A stretch of 64,000 nucleotides of DNA from Muribaculaceae bacterium (GCA_023664185.1 JAMPGA010000001.1:15280-79279), one strand, 5' to 3'; positions 42,241 to 52,105 are shown, counted from the first letter of the stretch. Notes: generated from the sequence alone by a model not told the origin. Translations and numbers: made by a program.

Positions 42241-43575
42241 ATGTTTGAGAATCTAAGCGAAAGACTCGAGAGGAGTTTCAAAATACTGAAAGGTGAAGGC
42301 AAAATCACCGAGATCAACGTGGCCGAGACACTCAAGGATGTGCGTCGCGCACTGCTTGAGGCCGATGTAAACTTCAAAGTAGCAAAACAGTTTACAGACG
42401 AAGTTAAAGCCAAAGCCCTCGGACAGAATGTGATCAACGCCATCAAGCCCGGCGAGCTCATGGTAAAGATAGTCCATGACGAACTTGCCAGACTCATGGG
42501 TGGCGAAACTGCCAGTGTCAACCTCTCGGGCAATCCTGCCGTCATTCTCATGTCGGGTCTACAGGGCTCCGGTAAGACAACATTCTCAGGAAAGCTGGCC
42601 AAAAAATATAAGTCCGAACAGGCCAAGCGTCCGCTGCTTGTGGCCTGCGACGTATATCGTCCCGCGGCTATTGATCAGCTCAAAGTGCTTGCCGAGCAGA
42701 TTGGTGTGCCTGTGTATACAGAAGATGGCAACAAGAACCCGGTGGAGATTGCCGAAAACGCCATTAAGTATGCCAAATCAAATCATATCGACCTGGTCAT
42801 CATAGACACCGCCGGACGTCTGGCTGTCGACGAGCAGATGATGCAAGAGATTGCTGCAATAAAGAAAGCTGTCAAGCCTCAGGAGACTCTCTTTGTGGTC
42901 GACTCCATGACCGGCCAGGATGCTGTGAATACAGCCAAGGAGTTCAATGATCGACTTGACTTTGATGGCGTAGTCCTCACGAAGCTTGACGGCGATACAC
43001 GCGGTGGTGCGGCTCTCTCGATTCGTACAGTGGTGACAAAGCCCATCAAATTTGTCGGCACCGGAGAAAAGCTCGATGCCCTGGACTTGTTCCACCCCTC
43101 GCGTATGGCCGACCGTATCCTCGGCATGGGCGACATTGTTTCGCTTGTTGAAAAGGCTCAGAATGCTTATGATGAGAAACAGGCCCGCGAGCTGCAACGA
43201 AAGATAGCCAAAAACCAGTTTAACTTCAACGATTTCCTCCAGCAGATTCGCCAGATACAGAAAATGGGCAATCTCAAGGAGCTCGCCTCGATGATTCCCG
43301 GTGTGGGGAAAGCACTGAAGGATGTTGAGATCAGCGACAACGCTTTCAAGGGCATCGAGGCAATAATCTGCTCGATGACCGAAGAAGAGCGCCAGCACCC
43401 CGAGATAATCAACGGCTCGCGCCGAAAGCGCATAGCCAAAGGCTCAGGCACCGACATCCAGGAAGTGAACCGTCTCATCAAGCAGTTTGACGATGCACGA
43501 AAAATGATGAAACAGGTGGCAGGTATCAAAAACCCCATGGCCATGATGAGAGGCATGCGTGGAATGAGACGATAA
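42241..43575 (+). CDS. ffh: Signal recognition particle GTPase Ffh
   Basis: The 444-residue SRP54 protein targets nascent membrane proteins. It has a helical N domain (1-90), P-loop GLQGSGKT (106-113), DTAGRLAVDEQMM, TKLDGDTRGG and a Met-rich M domain ending MMRGMRGMRR. Length is normal. It follows panD by 27 bases, probably in the same operon. The SRP RNA is not in the window. Confidence 0.96.
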   Translation: MFENLSERLERSFKILKGEGKITEINVAETLKDVRRALLEADVNFKVAKQFTDEVKAKALGQNVINAIKPGELMVKIVHDELARLMGGETASVNLSGNPAVILMSGLQGSGKTTFSGKLAKKYKSEQAKRPLLVACDVYRPAAIDQLKVLAEQIGVPVYTEDGNKNPVEIAENAIKYAKSNHIDLVIIDTAGRLAVDEQMMQEIAAIKKAVKPQETLFVVDSMTGQDAVNTAKEFNDRLDFDGVVLTKLDGDTRGGAALSIRTVVTKPIKFVGTGEKLDALDLFHPSRMADRILGMGDIVSLVEKAQNAYDEKQARELQRKIAKNQFNFNDFLQQIRQIQKMGNLKELASMIPGVGKALKDVEISDNAFKGIEAIICSMTEEERQHPEIINGSRRKRIAKGSGTDIQEVNRLIKQFDDARKMMKQVAGIKNPMAMMRGMRGMRR

Positions 43576-43607
43576 AAAATTCACACATAGTTAGAACTTG
43601 ATAAGAC

Positions 43608-44489
43608 ATGACAATAATCGACGGCAAGAAAGTAGCGGAAGATATCAAAAAGGAGATAGCTGCCGAAGTTGAGGCCATGGTAGCCTCGGGAAAACGTCGT
43701 CCGCATCTTGTGGCCATTCTTGTGGGCCACGACGGCGGATCGGAAACCTATGTTGCCAACAAAGTGAAGGCGTGCGAAGTGTGTGGATTCCGCTCCACGC
43801 TCATACGCTATGAGGATGATGTGACTGAGCAGACTCTCCTCGACACCATTGAAAAGCTCAACAACGACGACAATGTAGACGGCTTCATTGTACAGCTCCC
43901 CCTACCAAAACACATTTCCGAACAGCGCATAATCGAAGCCATCGACTACCGCAAGGATGTCGACGGTTTTCACCCGGTCAATGTGGGTCGCATGTCGATA
44001 GGTCTCCCCTGCTTTGTCTCGGCCACCCCTTCAGGCATCATCGAGCTGCTCAAGCGCTATAATGTTCCCACAAAGGGTAAAAGATGCGTTGTGCTGGGCC
44101 GTAGCAATATTGTGGGTAAACCGGTGGCCATGCTCATGATGCAGAAAGCCGCGACGGGCAATTCAACAGTGACCGTGCTCCACAGTGCCTCCGAGAATCT
44201 CAAGGAGATATGTGCCGAAGCCGACATTATCATCGCCGCACTCGGTCAGCCTGGATTTGTCACAGCCGACATGGTTAAGCCCGGAGCCACCATCATTGAC
44301 GTAGGCACTACACGTGTCCCCGACCCCACCCGTAAATCAGGCTTCCGCCTGAGCGGCGATGTCGACTTCGAAAATGTGGCAGAGAAATGTGCCTTCATCT
44401 CACCCGTGCCTGGAGGAGTGGGCCCGATGACCATATGTTCGCTGATGAAAAACACTCTCCTCGCTGCAAAGAAAGAAATTTATAGCTAA
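43608..44489 (+). CDS. folD: Bifunctional methylene-THF dehydrogenase/cyclohydrolase
   Basis: The 293-residue enzyme converts methylene-THF to formyl-THF. It has [19 protein letters not shown] (catalytic Lys region), [35 protein letters not shown] and [10 protein letters not shown]. Length is typical of FolD. It sits 32 bases after ffh and 22 before the capA-like gene. Confidence 0.96.
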   Translation: MTIIDGKKVAEDIKKEIAAEVEAMVASGKRRPHLVAILVGHDGGSETYVANKVKACEVCGFRSTLIRYEDDVTEQTLLDTIEKLNNDDNVDGFIVQLPLPKHISEQRIIEAIDYRKDVDGFHPVNVGRMSIGLPCFVSATPSGIIELLKRYNVPTKGKRCVVLGRSNIVGKPVAMLMMQKAATGNSTVTVLHSASENLKEICAEADIIIAALGQPGFVTADMVKPGATIIDVGTTRVPDPTRKSGFRLSGDVDFENVAEKCAFISPVPGGVGPMTICSLMKNTLLAAKKEIYS

Positions 44490-44511
44490 GCACCTCTAAG
44501 ACCAACCGTCG

Positions 44512-45585
44512 ATGCTGGAGATACTTGTGGCCCTGGCGTCTCTGCTCATTCCCGCAGACCACGCTGAAATAGTCTTTGCCGGAGATGCCATGCAGCATCA
44601 AAGGCAAATTGACGCAGCCAGACAGCCCGACGGCTCTCTTGACTATTCGGACTATTTTACTGAGATAGCACCCTATGTCAGGTCGGCAGATTATGCTGTG
44701 GTAAATCTGGAGACACCGCTCGGAGGCGCACCATATTCGGGCTATCCGATGTTTTGCGCCCACGACAACTATCTCACCTCCCTTACTGATGCCGGATTTG
44801 ACCTAATGCTTGCTGCCAACAATCATATTTTGGATCGCAGAGACAGGGGGTTGCTTCGTACCATTTCGACCTTCGAGGCCAACAACACTGACTGGCTGGG
44901 CATCTATCGCGACGCAGCTCACCGCAAGCAGCATCTACCGCTCATAAAGGACATAAATGGCTTTAAGATAGCCTTTCTCAACTACACCTACGGCACTAAC
45001 GGAATCACCAAACGCACGCCCGTTGAGATCGACTATATAGACCGTGGCGTTATAGCCAGAGATGTCCATGACGCCCGGCTGGCCGGCGCAGAGCTCATAG
45101 CCGTGTGCATACATTGGGGCGAGGAATACAAACTGCTCCCCAACAAGGAGCAACAGTCGCTGGCTCGCTATATCTCCGGCCTGGGTGTAGAACTGATAAT
45201 AGGTGGCCATCCTCATGTGATACAGCCTATGGTCCTGGAGCGCACACCTCTTACCGGCATCCCCACGCTGACGGTCTACTCGCTTGGAAATTTCATCTCG
45301 GCCATGCGCACTGCCGACACACGTGGAGGTGCTATGGTAAGAGTGACCCTGGCGCGCGACATCATGAAACGTCCGTATATAAAGTCTGCCTCCTACAGAT
45401 TGGTGTTCACCCAACCCCCAGCCGGAGCTAAAGAGAACTTTCGGCTTCTTCCGGCAGAATCCGATGATGTAAAAACAGGTTCGAAAGCCCACAGGGACGC
45501 ATTTGTCAGAAACGCCACCAGAATATTCAGCCGCCACAACATCAATGTACCTCACGACACTATTCCGATAAAGAACTATATGTAA
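44512..45585 (+). CDS. CapA-family metallophosphatase-like protein
   Basis: The 357-residue protein has the CapA/PGA_cap pattern: FAGDAMQHQRQ (about 22-32), VVNLETPL, AANNHILDR, CIHWGEEYKLLP and IIGGHPHVIQPM. The family is related to calcineurin-like phosphoesterases and includes poly-gamma-glutamate capsule proteins, but many members have other, unknown roles. Only a weak N-terminal hydrophobic stretch is present, so secretion is uncertain. A 23-bp perfect hairpin begins 6 bases after the stop. Confidence 0.82.
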   Translation: MLEILVALASLLIPADHAEIVFAGDAMQHQRQIDAARQPDGSLDYSDYFTEIAPYVRSADYAVVNLETPLGGAPYSGYPMFCAHDNYLTSLTDAGFDLMLAANNHILDRRDRGLLRTISTFEANNTDWLGIYRDAAHRKQHLPLIKDINGFKIAFLNYTYGTNGITKRTPVEIDYIDRGVIARDVHDARLAGAELIAVCIHWGEEYKLLPNKEQQSLARYISGLGVELIIGGHPHVIQPMVLERTPLTGIPTLTVYSLGNFISAMRTADTRGGAMVRVTLARDIMKRPYIKSASYRLVFTQPPAGAKENFRLLPAESDDVKTGSKAHRDAFVRNATRIFSRHNINVPHDTIPIKNYM

Positions 45586-45590
45586 ATCAT

Positions 45591-45642
45591 TTACCGGGAA
45601 GGCTCCCGCTTGGTATTGTCCAAGCGGGAGCCTTCCCGGTAA
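45591..45642 (+). terminator. 23-bp perfect hairpin after the capA-like gene
   Basis: 45591-45613 (TTACCGGGAAGGC at the base) pairs without mismatch with 45620-45642 around a 6-base TATTGT loop. No U tract follows, so it may act as a 3' stability element or a U-less terminator. Confidence 0.65.
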
Positions 45643-45770
45643 AGCCGCGTCCTCTTCTTTCCTGAAAAGTGCGGATGGATTAATTGCGATCCCTCAATGT
45701 GATGAATAAATAATTGAATCGTTTCATACATACAACAACAGCCTTCGCAGAAAAGTTCATCCGTTTTTAG

Positions 45771-45801
45771 TTTGTAGGTTTGCGCCAAATTAGTATTTTT
45801 G
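45771..45801 (+). promoter_or_regulatory. fucO promoter
   Basis: TTTG (45771-45774), 19 bases, TATTTTTG (45794-45801). The start near 45807 excludes the longer reading from a TTG at 45799. Confidence 0.7.
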
Positions 45802-45843
45802 CAAAAAATTCCTCACATTCACCAGAAAAACATATCTATCAAC

Positions 45844-46998
45844 ATGGTTAACCGTTTTGTACTCAACGAAGTGTCATACTTCGGACCTGGGGCTCGTCGC
45901 GAACTCCCCAAGGAAGTTAAACGTCTCGGCCTGCACAAGGCTCTGATTGTTACAGATAAAGAACTCATCAAATTTGGCGTGGCCGGCAAAGTACTCGAGA
46001 TTCTCGACGAGGCCGGAATACCCTACGAAGTATTCAGCGACGTCAAGCCCAATCCCACGGTAGCCAATGTAAATGCCGGTGTCAAGGCTTTTGCTGAAGC
46101 CGGAGCCGACTTCATCATTGCCATAGGGGGCGGCTCGTCAATGGACACTGCCAAGGCTGTGGGCATAATCACCAATAACCCCGAATTTGCCGACGTAGTT
46201 TCGCTCGAAGGCGTTGCTCCCACCCACTCAAAATCTGTTCCTGTCATAGCTCTTCCCACCACCGCAGGTACCGCTGCTGAGGTCACAATTAACTATGTGA
46301 TCACCGACGAGAAAAACCAGAAGAAAATGGTTTGCGTTGACCCCAACGACATTCCCGCCATCGCCATTGTCGATGCAGAGCTCATGTATACCTTGCCCCG
46401 CGGCCTGACTGCTTCTACCGGTCTCGACGCCCTCACTCATGCCATAGAAGGCCTCATCACAAAGGGGGCCTGGGAGATGAGCGACATGTTTGAGATCAAG
46501 GCCATCGAAATGATAAACCGCTACCTCGAGACTGCCGTAAACAATCCTCAGGATGCAGAAGCTCGAAACGGCATGGCTGTAGCTCAGTATATTGCCGGTA
46601 TGGCCTTCTCAAACGTAGGCCTAGGTCTCGTTCACGGCATGGCTCACCCCCTCGGAGCTATATTCGACATTCCTCACGGTGTGGCAAATGCCCTTCTACT
46701 CCCCATCGTAATGGAATACAATGCTCCTGCTGCCCTAGAGAAATATACTACCATAGCAAAAGCCATGGATGTGTATAAGCCCGGTATGACATCGCAGGAG
46801 GCAGCCGATGCCGCCGTTAAAGCCGTCAAAGATCTGGCTATCAGAGTTGGTATACCCCAGCACCTCTCTGAACTCGGAGTGAAGGAGTCAGATCTCGAAC
46901 GTCTGGCAGATGCCGCAATGGCCGATGTCTGCACCCCCGGCAATCCCCGCGACTGCACCCGCCAGGAAGTGCTCGAGCTTTATCGCAAAGCACTTTGA
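45844..46998 (+). CDS. fucO: Lactaldehyde reductase / iron-dependent alcohol dehydrogenase
   Basis: The 384-residue group III alcohol dehydrogenase closely tracks E. coli FucO by eye: NRFVLNEVSYFGPGA, IIAIGGGSSMDTAKAVGII, PTTAGTAAEVTINYVITDE, TGLDALTHAIEG (metal His) and GLVHGMAHPLGA then PHGVANA. It interconverts lactaldehyde and 1,2-propanediol with NAD, serving fucose or rhamnose use. I start it at ATG 45844 since the promoter covers the upstream TTG. No other fucose genes are near, so the role is from sequence alone. Confidence 0.88.
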   Translation: MVNRFVLNEVSYFGPGARRELPKEVKRLGLHKALIVTDKELIKFGVAGKVLEILDEAGIPYEVFSDVKPNPTVANVNAGVKAFAEAGADFIIAIGGGSSMDTAKAVGIITNNPEFADVVSLEGVAPTHSKSVPVIALPTTAGTAAEVTINYVITDEKNQKKMVCVDPNDIPAIAIVDAELMYTLPRGLTASTGLDALTHAIEGLITKGAWEMSDMFEIKAIEMINRYLETAVNNPQDAEARNGMAVAQYIAGMAFSNVGLGLVHGMAHPLGAIFDIPHGVANALLLPIVMEYNAPAALEKYTTIAKAMDVYKPGMTSQEAADAAVKAVKDLAIRVGIPQHLSELGVKESDLERLADAAMADVCTPGNPRDCTRQEVLELYRKAL

Positions 46999-47012
46999 TT
47001 AAATCGACTCAT

Positions 47013-47054
47013 TTCACTGCAATCTGTGGCCTCATAGCCTCAGATTGCAGTGAA
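47013..47054 (+). terminator. fucO terminator-like hairpin
   Basis: TTCACTGCAATCTG (47013-47026) pairs perfectly with CAGATTGCAGTGAA (47041-47054), with GGC/GCC in the loop. It starts 15 bases after fucO; no U tract follows. Confidence 0.65.
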
Positions 47055-47122
47055 TACAACTAAATTTCTGTCAAAAAAACTTAATAAGACAGAGATATTT
47101 TAACTTTTATTGCCTCACGCCC

Positions 47123-47153
47123 TTGCAAGGTTAGGATAAAACACCTACCTTTG
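47123..47153 (+). promoter_or_regulatory. Promoter of the acyltransferase-led operon
   Basis: TTG (47123-47125), 20 bases, TACCTTTG (47146-47153). Leader of about 18 bases to ATG 47177. Confidence 0.65.
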
Positions 47154-47176
47154 ACTCAACTTTTCTAACGCGTATA

Positions 47177-48343
47177 ATGAACGCTTATATGGATTATTCT
47201 GAGATAGCTCCCTACGACGACGTCCATTTTGTCGAAAATATTGAAAAATTAGCCTCCGATCCAGGTTTTGAACATGCTGTAAGATGGGTGCTCCCCAATG
47301 TGGATTTCACATCTTTTATAAAAACTCTGAAAAGTTGCAACGGCAAGCATGAATTTCAAACACGCATAATGCAGGGTTTCCTGGAGTCGCTCGAACAGAA
47401 GACCACATCCGGGATCACATCTTCAGGCCTCGAACATGTAGCTCCCGGCACAGCATATACATTCATGTCCAATCATAGAGACATTGTGCTCGATGCCTCA
47501 TTTCTCAACCTTTGTTTCCTACATAAAAACATGCCTACCTCAGAGGTAGCCATCGGAGACAACCTTCTTATCTATGATTGGATCACCAATCTCGTAAAGC
47601 TTAACGGAAGTTTTATAGTAAAGCGCAATCTCCCCACACGTCAGGCTCTTGATGCAGCCAAACAGCTCTCTGGCTACATACATTATGCCATCAACACCAA
47701 AAACGAAAGTGTGTGGATAGCCCAGCGCGAGGGACGCGCCAAAGACTCAAGCGACCGCACACAGAAAAGCGTGTTGAAAATGCTGGCTCTGGGAGGAGGT
47801 GGCAACACTGCTGAAAACCTTGCCGGGCTCAACATTTTCCCTGTGGCCATTTCATATGAATATGACCCCAACGACTATCTGAAGGCACGTGAGTACCTGT
47901 TGAGCCATCGCGATCCGACATTCAAGAAAACCCAGCACGACGATCTCTTCTCAATGGAAACCGGGTTGCTGGGATTCAAAGGACGTGTCCACATCTCCTT
48001 CTCCTCTTGCCTCACGCCCATGATACAGACCATGACCGACGGCATAGATAAAATCGAGATCATTGATCGTGTATGCCACAGCATCGACTGCGGCATTCAT
48101 GGAGGATACAAAATATTCCCCATCAATTACGTCACCTACGACCGCGCCTTCGACACTGACATGTATACCGACAGGTATACACCCGAAGAAGCCGCACAGG
48201 TTGAAGCATATATCGAGGGGCAGCTTGACAAAATAGATGTGCCCGACATCACAGTCCAGGAAAGAAACTTCATGCGCACATACATGTATACTATGTATGC
48301 TAATCCGCTCCGCAATAAACTTCTTGCCACCGGATATTGTTAA
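47177..48343 (+). CDS. Glycerophospholipid acyltransferase-like protein
   Basis: The 388-residue PlsC-superfamily protein has MSNHRDIVLDASFLN (about 97-111): H100 to D106 is H-x5-D rather than the textbook H-x4-D. Later blocks are NGSFIVKRN (about 142-150), WIAQREGRAKDS (about 174-185) and FPVAISYEYDP. No membrane span is obvious. It likely acylates a glycerolipid or a related lipid. First gene of a seven-gene row; 6 bases separate it from the phosphoesterase. Confidence 0.78.
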   Translation: MNAYMDYSEIAPYDDVHFVENIEKLASDPGFEHAVRWVLPNVDFTSFIKTLKSCNGKHEFQTRIMQGFLESLEQKTTSGITSSGLEHVAPGTAYTFMSNHRDIVLDASFLNLCFLHKNMPTSEVAIGDNLLIYDWITNLVKLNGSFIVKRNLPTRQALDAAKQLSGYIHYAINTKNESVWIAQREGRAKDSSDRTQKSVLKMLALGGGGNTAENLAGLNIFPVAISYEYDPNDYLKAREYLLSHRDPTFKKTQHDDLFSMETGLLGFKGRVHISFSSCLTPMIQTMTDGIDKIEIIDRVCHSIDCGIHGGYKIFPINYVTYDRAFDTDMYTDRYTPEEAAQVEAYIEGQLDKIDVPDITVQERNFMRTYMYTMYANPLRNKLLATGYC

Positions 48344-48349
48344 TTATAC

Positions 48350-49558
48350 ATGAGACTACCCCTTCTGCCGCTCATATTCTTCATTGTATTAAATTTCCTT
48401 GTCGACACCTACATCTACCGAGTGTGTCGACGGAGATTCCGCTCAGCTCTCCCCTCACGTATACAGCTGTGGAGTTCTGTGGCACTGTGGATTATGCTCA
48501 TAGTAACCCTGTCATTGCCTCGAAGAGGAGCCGACGACGCATCTCTTCTCACTGTGATGTGGATGCTGTTCGGATATCTGAGCGTGTATGGAGCAAAATA
48601 CATCTTTGTGCTGATCGACCTGTGCGGGCGTATCCCCCAGCTCTTCAGAAAAAAAAGAAGCAAAGCCTTCTCAGTGGCAGCAACAACACTTTCGGTGTTG
48701 ACATTCGGTATCATGTGGTGGGGTGCACTCGTGAATCGGTTTAATATAGATGTCAACGAAATTGACGTGGAGATAGAAGGTCTTCCGGCCGAGTTTGACG
48801 GATATCGCATCCTGCAATTCTCTGATATACACACAGGCACCTATGGGAAAGATAATGATTTTCTTGATAAACTCGCCACAGAGATCAACGAGCAGGGAGC
48901 AGATGTAATACTCTTCACGGGCGACATTGTCAACTCCCGATCCTCCGAGCTAACTCCCCACCTCCCCACCCTCTCCCGATTGCAGGCTCCTGATGGTGTT
49001 TATGCCATTTTGGGCAATCATGATTATGGCGATTATGCCGATTGGAAATCACCCGAAGCCAAAAAGAAAAACCGTGAATATCTCCGACAGTCAATCACCG
49101 GTATGGGATGGCGACTGCTGCTCAACGAAACCGAGATGATACGCCGTGGCACAGACTCAATAGCTCTTATCGGAGTGGAAAACATTGGCGATCCTCCTTT
49201 CCCCGTTTATGGCTCACTTGCAAAAGCATACCCCTCACTTGGCGATAAGGTGACAAAAATACTCCTCACACACAATCCTGCCCACTGGGTTGACTCCATC
49301 AGCGGGCGCACGGATATAAATATCCCACTTACACTTTCAGGCCACACCCATGCCATGCAGATTGAAGTGGCCGGAATGTCGCCGGCCGTGTTCCGCTACA
49401 AAACCTGGGGCGGACTATACGATGACTCCCCCGGAAAGCATCAGCTCTATGTGAATATCGGCATCGGCACAGTCGGGTTCCCGGCCCGCATCGGGGCCAC
49501 CCCTGAAATCACCGTCTTCACTCTTAGAAACAAAGATTCTCAACCAAAACATCAGTAA
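48350..49558 (+). CDS. Membrane-anchored metallophosphoesterase
   Basis: The 402-residue protein has three to four N-terminal membrane spans (about 1-130) and a C-terminal calcineurin-like domain: LQFSDIHTGTY, LFTGDIVNSRS, AILGNHDYGDY and LSGHTHAMQIEV. This matches YkuE-type phosphoesterases, several of which act on lipid or nucleotide phosphates. Its active site probably faces the periplasm. It sits between a lipid acyltransferase and tex, and shares one base with tex (TAATG). Confidence 0.85.
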   Translation: MRLPLLPLIFFIVLNFLVDTYIYRVCRRRFRSALPSRIQLWSSVALWIMLIVTLSLPRRGADDASLLTVMWMLFGYLSVYGAKYIFVLIDLCGRIPQLFRKKRSKAFSVAATTLSVLTFGIMWWGALVNRFNIDVNEIDVEIEGLPAEFDGYRILQFSDIHTGTYGKDNDFLDKLATEINEQGADVILFTGDIVNSRSSELTPHLPTLSRLQAPDGVYAILGNHDYGDYADWKSPEAKKKNREYLRQSITGMGWRLLLNETEMIRRGTDSIALIGVENIGDPPFPVYGSLAKAYPSLGDKVTKILLTHNPAHWVDSISGRTDINIPLTLSGHTHAMQIEVAGMSPAVFRYKTWGGLYDDSPGKHQLYVNIGIGTVGFPARIGATPEITVFTLRNKDSQPKHQ

Positions 49559-51690
49559 TGGTTAACTATCACGCAAATATCATCACCAGCGAGCTGGGTA
49601 CACATCTGCGCAAGCATGTGGCAGCGTGTCTCAGACTCCTCGACGAGGGAGCTACAGTCCCATTCATTGCCCGATATCGCAAAGAAGCCACAGGCGCAAT
49701 GGATGATGCCACCGTGCATGCCGTGATGAAACGTCATCTGGAATTAACGGAAATAGACAAACGCAAGGAATTTATTCTTGGGGTAATAAAAAGCCAGGAT
49801 GCCCTGACGCCCGAACTTCAGACAAGAATAGAAGAGACCTTCGACCCGGTGGTGCTCGAGGATATATACATCCCATTCAAGCCTCGTAGGAACACCCGTG
49901 CACAGGCTGCCCGCGCCCTGGGGCTCGAACCGTTGGCCAAAATGCTGATGTCGCAGACCGTGGCCGACCCTATGAAGGCCGCAGCTAAATTTAAGATTGA
50001 AGGTGGCAAAGAGGCAGCCCTGGCCGGAGCCTCAGATATTATAGCCGAGTGGGTTAGCGAGAGCGAGAAAGCCCGCGGCATAGTGCGCTCACGCTTTCAG
50101 CGATCGGCAGTCATAACCTCTAAAGTAGCAAAAGGCAAGGAAGCTGAAGGTGAGAATTACAAGGCCTGGTTTGATTTCTCAGAGCCCCTGCGCACCTGCA
50201 CCTCCCACCGCTATCTTGCCATGCGCCGAGGCGAAAATGAGGGGATATTGAAGGTGTCGATCTCGATTGACGACGATGAGATGACCGATCGTCTCGTACG
50301 CATGTTTGTCAAGCCAAATGCAACCCCCGAATGTGCCGAAATCATAAAAGCGGCTGTAAAGGATGGATATAAGCGACTCATGCGTCCGTCGATAGAAACA
50401 GAAATTGCCGGCAACATGAAAGAGAAAAGCGACACATCGGCCATACAGCTGTTTGCCGACAATGTGCGCCAACTGCTCATGGCCGCTCCACTGGGGCGTA
50501 AAAGAGTGCTGGCCATAGATCCCGGATATCGCACCGGATGCAAAGTCGTAGCGCTCGACGAGCAGGGCACTCTCCTGGATCATCAGGTAGTCTACCCTAC
50601 CCCTCCGGCCAACGATTTTGTTGGTGCAGCCGACACTCTGTGCTATATGGTGGATCGCTATCGCATAGATGCAATAGCCGTGGGCAACGGCACTGCCGGG
50701 CGCGAGACCGAACGCTTTTTGCGCGACGTGGTCTTCCCACGCAAAGTTCAGATATACACAGTCAGCGAAAGTGGTGCATCTATATATTCGGCTTCCGAAG
50801 TGGCTCGGGAAGAGTTTCCTGATCAGGACGTCACAGTGCGCGGAGCCGTTTCAATAGGCCGTCGTTTGCTCGACCCACTGGCCGAGTTGGTGAAAATCGA
50901 TCCAAAAAGCATCGGAGTAGGTCAATACCAGCATGATGTGGATCAAGGAAGACTGAAGGATGCACTTGACTATGTGGTGGAAAATTGTGTTAACTCCGTT
51001 GGTGTCAACGTCAACACCGCATCTCGCCAGTTACTCTCATACGTCTCAGGCATAGGGTCGTCGCTGGCTGCTAATATAGTGAAATACCGAGAAGAAAACG
51101 GACCTTTCACCTCCCGTAGCCAGTTGATGAACGTTTCGCGCATGGGCGAGAAGGCCTTTACCCTCTCTGCCGGATTCCTCCGCATACCCGGAGCGGCAAA
51201 CCCTCTGGACAACACCGGAGTTCACCCCGAACGCTACGAGCTGGTCGAAAAAATGGCCGCTGATGTGAATGCCGACGTATTGCGCTTGACACGCGACCGC
51301 AACCTGCTTCACAATATAGAATTGGACAAATATACATCAAAAGCTATCGGACTCCCCACCCTCACCGACATTGTCCTTGAGCTTGAAAAGCCTGGACGTG
51401 ATCCCCGTGAAACTATCGAAGAGCCCGTATTTGAAGAAGGAACCAATGGAATAGCCGATCTGCATCTGGGGCAAATCCTCACTGGAAAGGTAAACAACAT
51501 TACGGCTTTCGGCGTCTTTGTCGACCTTGGCATTAAGGAGAATGGACTTGTCCATATATCCCAACTCTCGGAACGTTTCATCACGTCGCCGGCTGAAGTA
51601 GTGAAAATCGGACAAACCGTCAAAGTCAAGGTTCTCGATGTGGATGTCCAGCGCGGACGTATAGCATTGACAATGAAAGGATTACAATAA
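49558..51690 (+). CDS. tex: Tex-family RNA-binding transcription accessory protein
   Basis: The 710-residue protein has an N-terminal helical region, a YqgF/RNase H-like fold (VLAIDPGYRTGCKVVALDEQ, about 316-335), a double helix-hairpin-helix (SYVSGIGSSLAANIVKYREE, about 495-514) and a C-terminal S1 domain (GKVNNITAFGVFVDLGIKEN). Tex binds nucleic acids and affects transcription. ATG 49558 overlaps the preceding stop by one base. Length is near that of other Tex proteins (about 720-780). Confidence 0.92.
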   Translation: MVNYHANIITSELGTHLRKHVAACLRLLDEGATVPFIARYRKEATGAMDDATVHAVMKRHLELTEIDKRKEFILGVIKSQDALTPELQTRIEETFDPVVLEDIYIPFKPRRNTRAQAARALGLEPLAKMLMSQTVADPMKAAAKFKIEGGKEAALAGASDIIAEWVSESEKARGIVRSRFQRSAVITSKVAKGKEAEGENYKAWFDFSEPLRTCTSHRYLAMRRGENEGILKVSISIDDDEMTDRLVRMFVKPNATPECAEIIKAAVKDGYKRLMRPSIETEIAGNMKEKSDTSAIQLFADNVRQLLMAAPLGRKRVLAIDPGYRTGCKVVALDEQGTLLDHQVVYPTPPANDFVGAADTLCYMVDRYRIDAIAVGNGTAGRETERFLRDVVFPRKVQIYTVSESGASIYSASEVAREEFPDQDVTVRGAVSIGRRLLDPLAELVKIDPKSIGVGQYQHDVDQGRLKDALDYVVENCVNSVGVNVNTASRQLLSYVSGIGSSLAANIVKYREENGPFTSRSQLMNVSRMGEKAFTLSAGFLRIPGAANPLDNTGVHPERYELVEKMAADVNADVLRLTRDRNLLHNIELDKYTSKAIGLPTLTDIVLELEKPGRDPRETIEEPVFEEGTNGIADLHLGQILTGKVNNITAFGVFVDLGIKENGLVHISQLSERFITSPAEVVKIGQTVKVKVLDVDVQRGRIALTMKGLQ

Positions 51691-51703
51691 TAACCACATA
51701 ACT

Positions 51704-52105
51704 ATGGATCACTTTACCCCCTGCACCATAGGGCTCGGAAGCAACACTGTAGACCGCGAGTATCAGATAGCCCAGGCCACTGAATATATCTGTGGGATTC
51801 TCCACAAATGCTCAGTTTCGTCGGTCTACGAATCCGAGGCCTTCAACGGCAAAGACAAGCCCTATCTCAATGCTGTGATTCACGGCCTTTCACCTATAAG
51901 CGAGGAGGCCCTCATCAAACATTTGAAGGACTGGGAGGCTCTGCACGGGCGCACTCAGGTAAAGACCCTTGAGGGGGTGATACCTATAGATCTCGATCTG
52001 ATCATCTGGGACTCAAGGATATTGAGACCCAAAGACTTCGAACGTCACTATTTCAACGTCGGATATCGCGAGCTACTGGCTTCCGGCGCTTTTCAAGACG
52101 AATAA
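51704..52105 (+). CDS. folK: HPPK-like protein, short and divergent
   Basis: The 133-residue protein shows the 7,8-dihydro-6-hydroxymethylpterin pyrophosphokinase pattern: TIGLGSNTVDREYQ (about 8-21), KPYLNAVIHG, and the catalytic IDLDLIIWD. It is short (E. coli FolK has 159). The basic loop before the Asp pair, usually R-x-R and R-W-x-x-R, reads GRTQVKTLEGVIPIDLD, and the C-terminal P-H-x motif is replaced by ERHYFNVGY. It may be an active but reduced enzyme or a paralogue with a changed job. It lies in a row with tex and tsaB. Confidence 0.7.
   Translation: MDHFTPCTIGLGSNTVDREYQIAQATEYICGILHKCSVSSVYESEAFNGKDKPYLNAVIHGLSPISEEALIKHLKDWEALHGRTQVKTLEGVIPIDLDLIIWDSRILRPKDFERHYFNVGYRELLASGAFQDE

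Noticed and set aside
45799..45843. TTG start extending fucO by 15 residues
   Set aside because: It overlaps the promoter -7 box, and MVNRFVLNE at 45844 aligns with the known FucO start.
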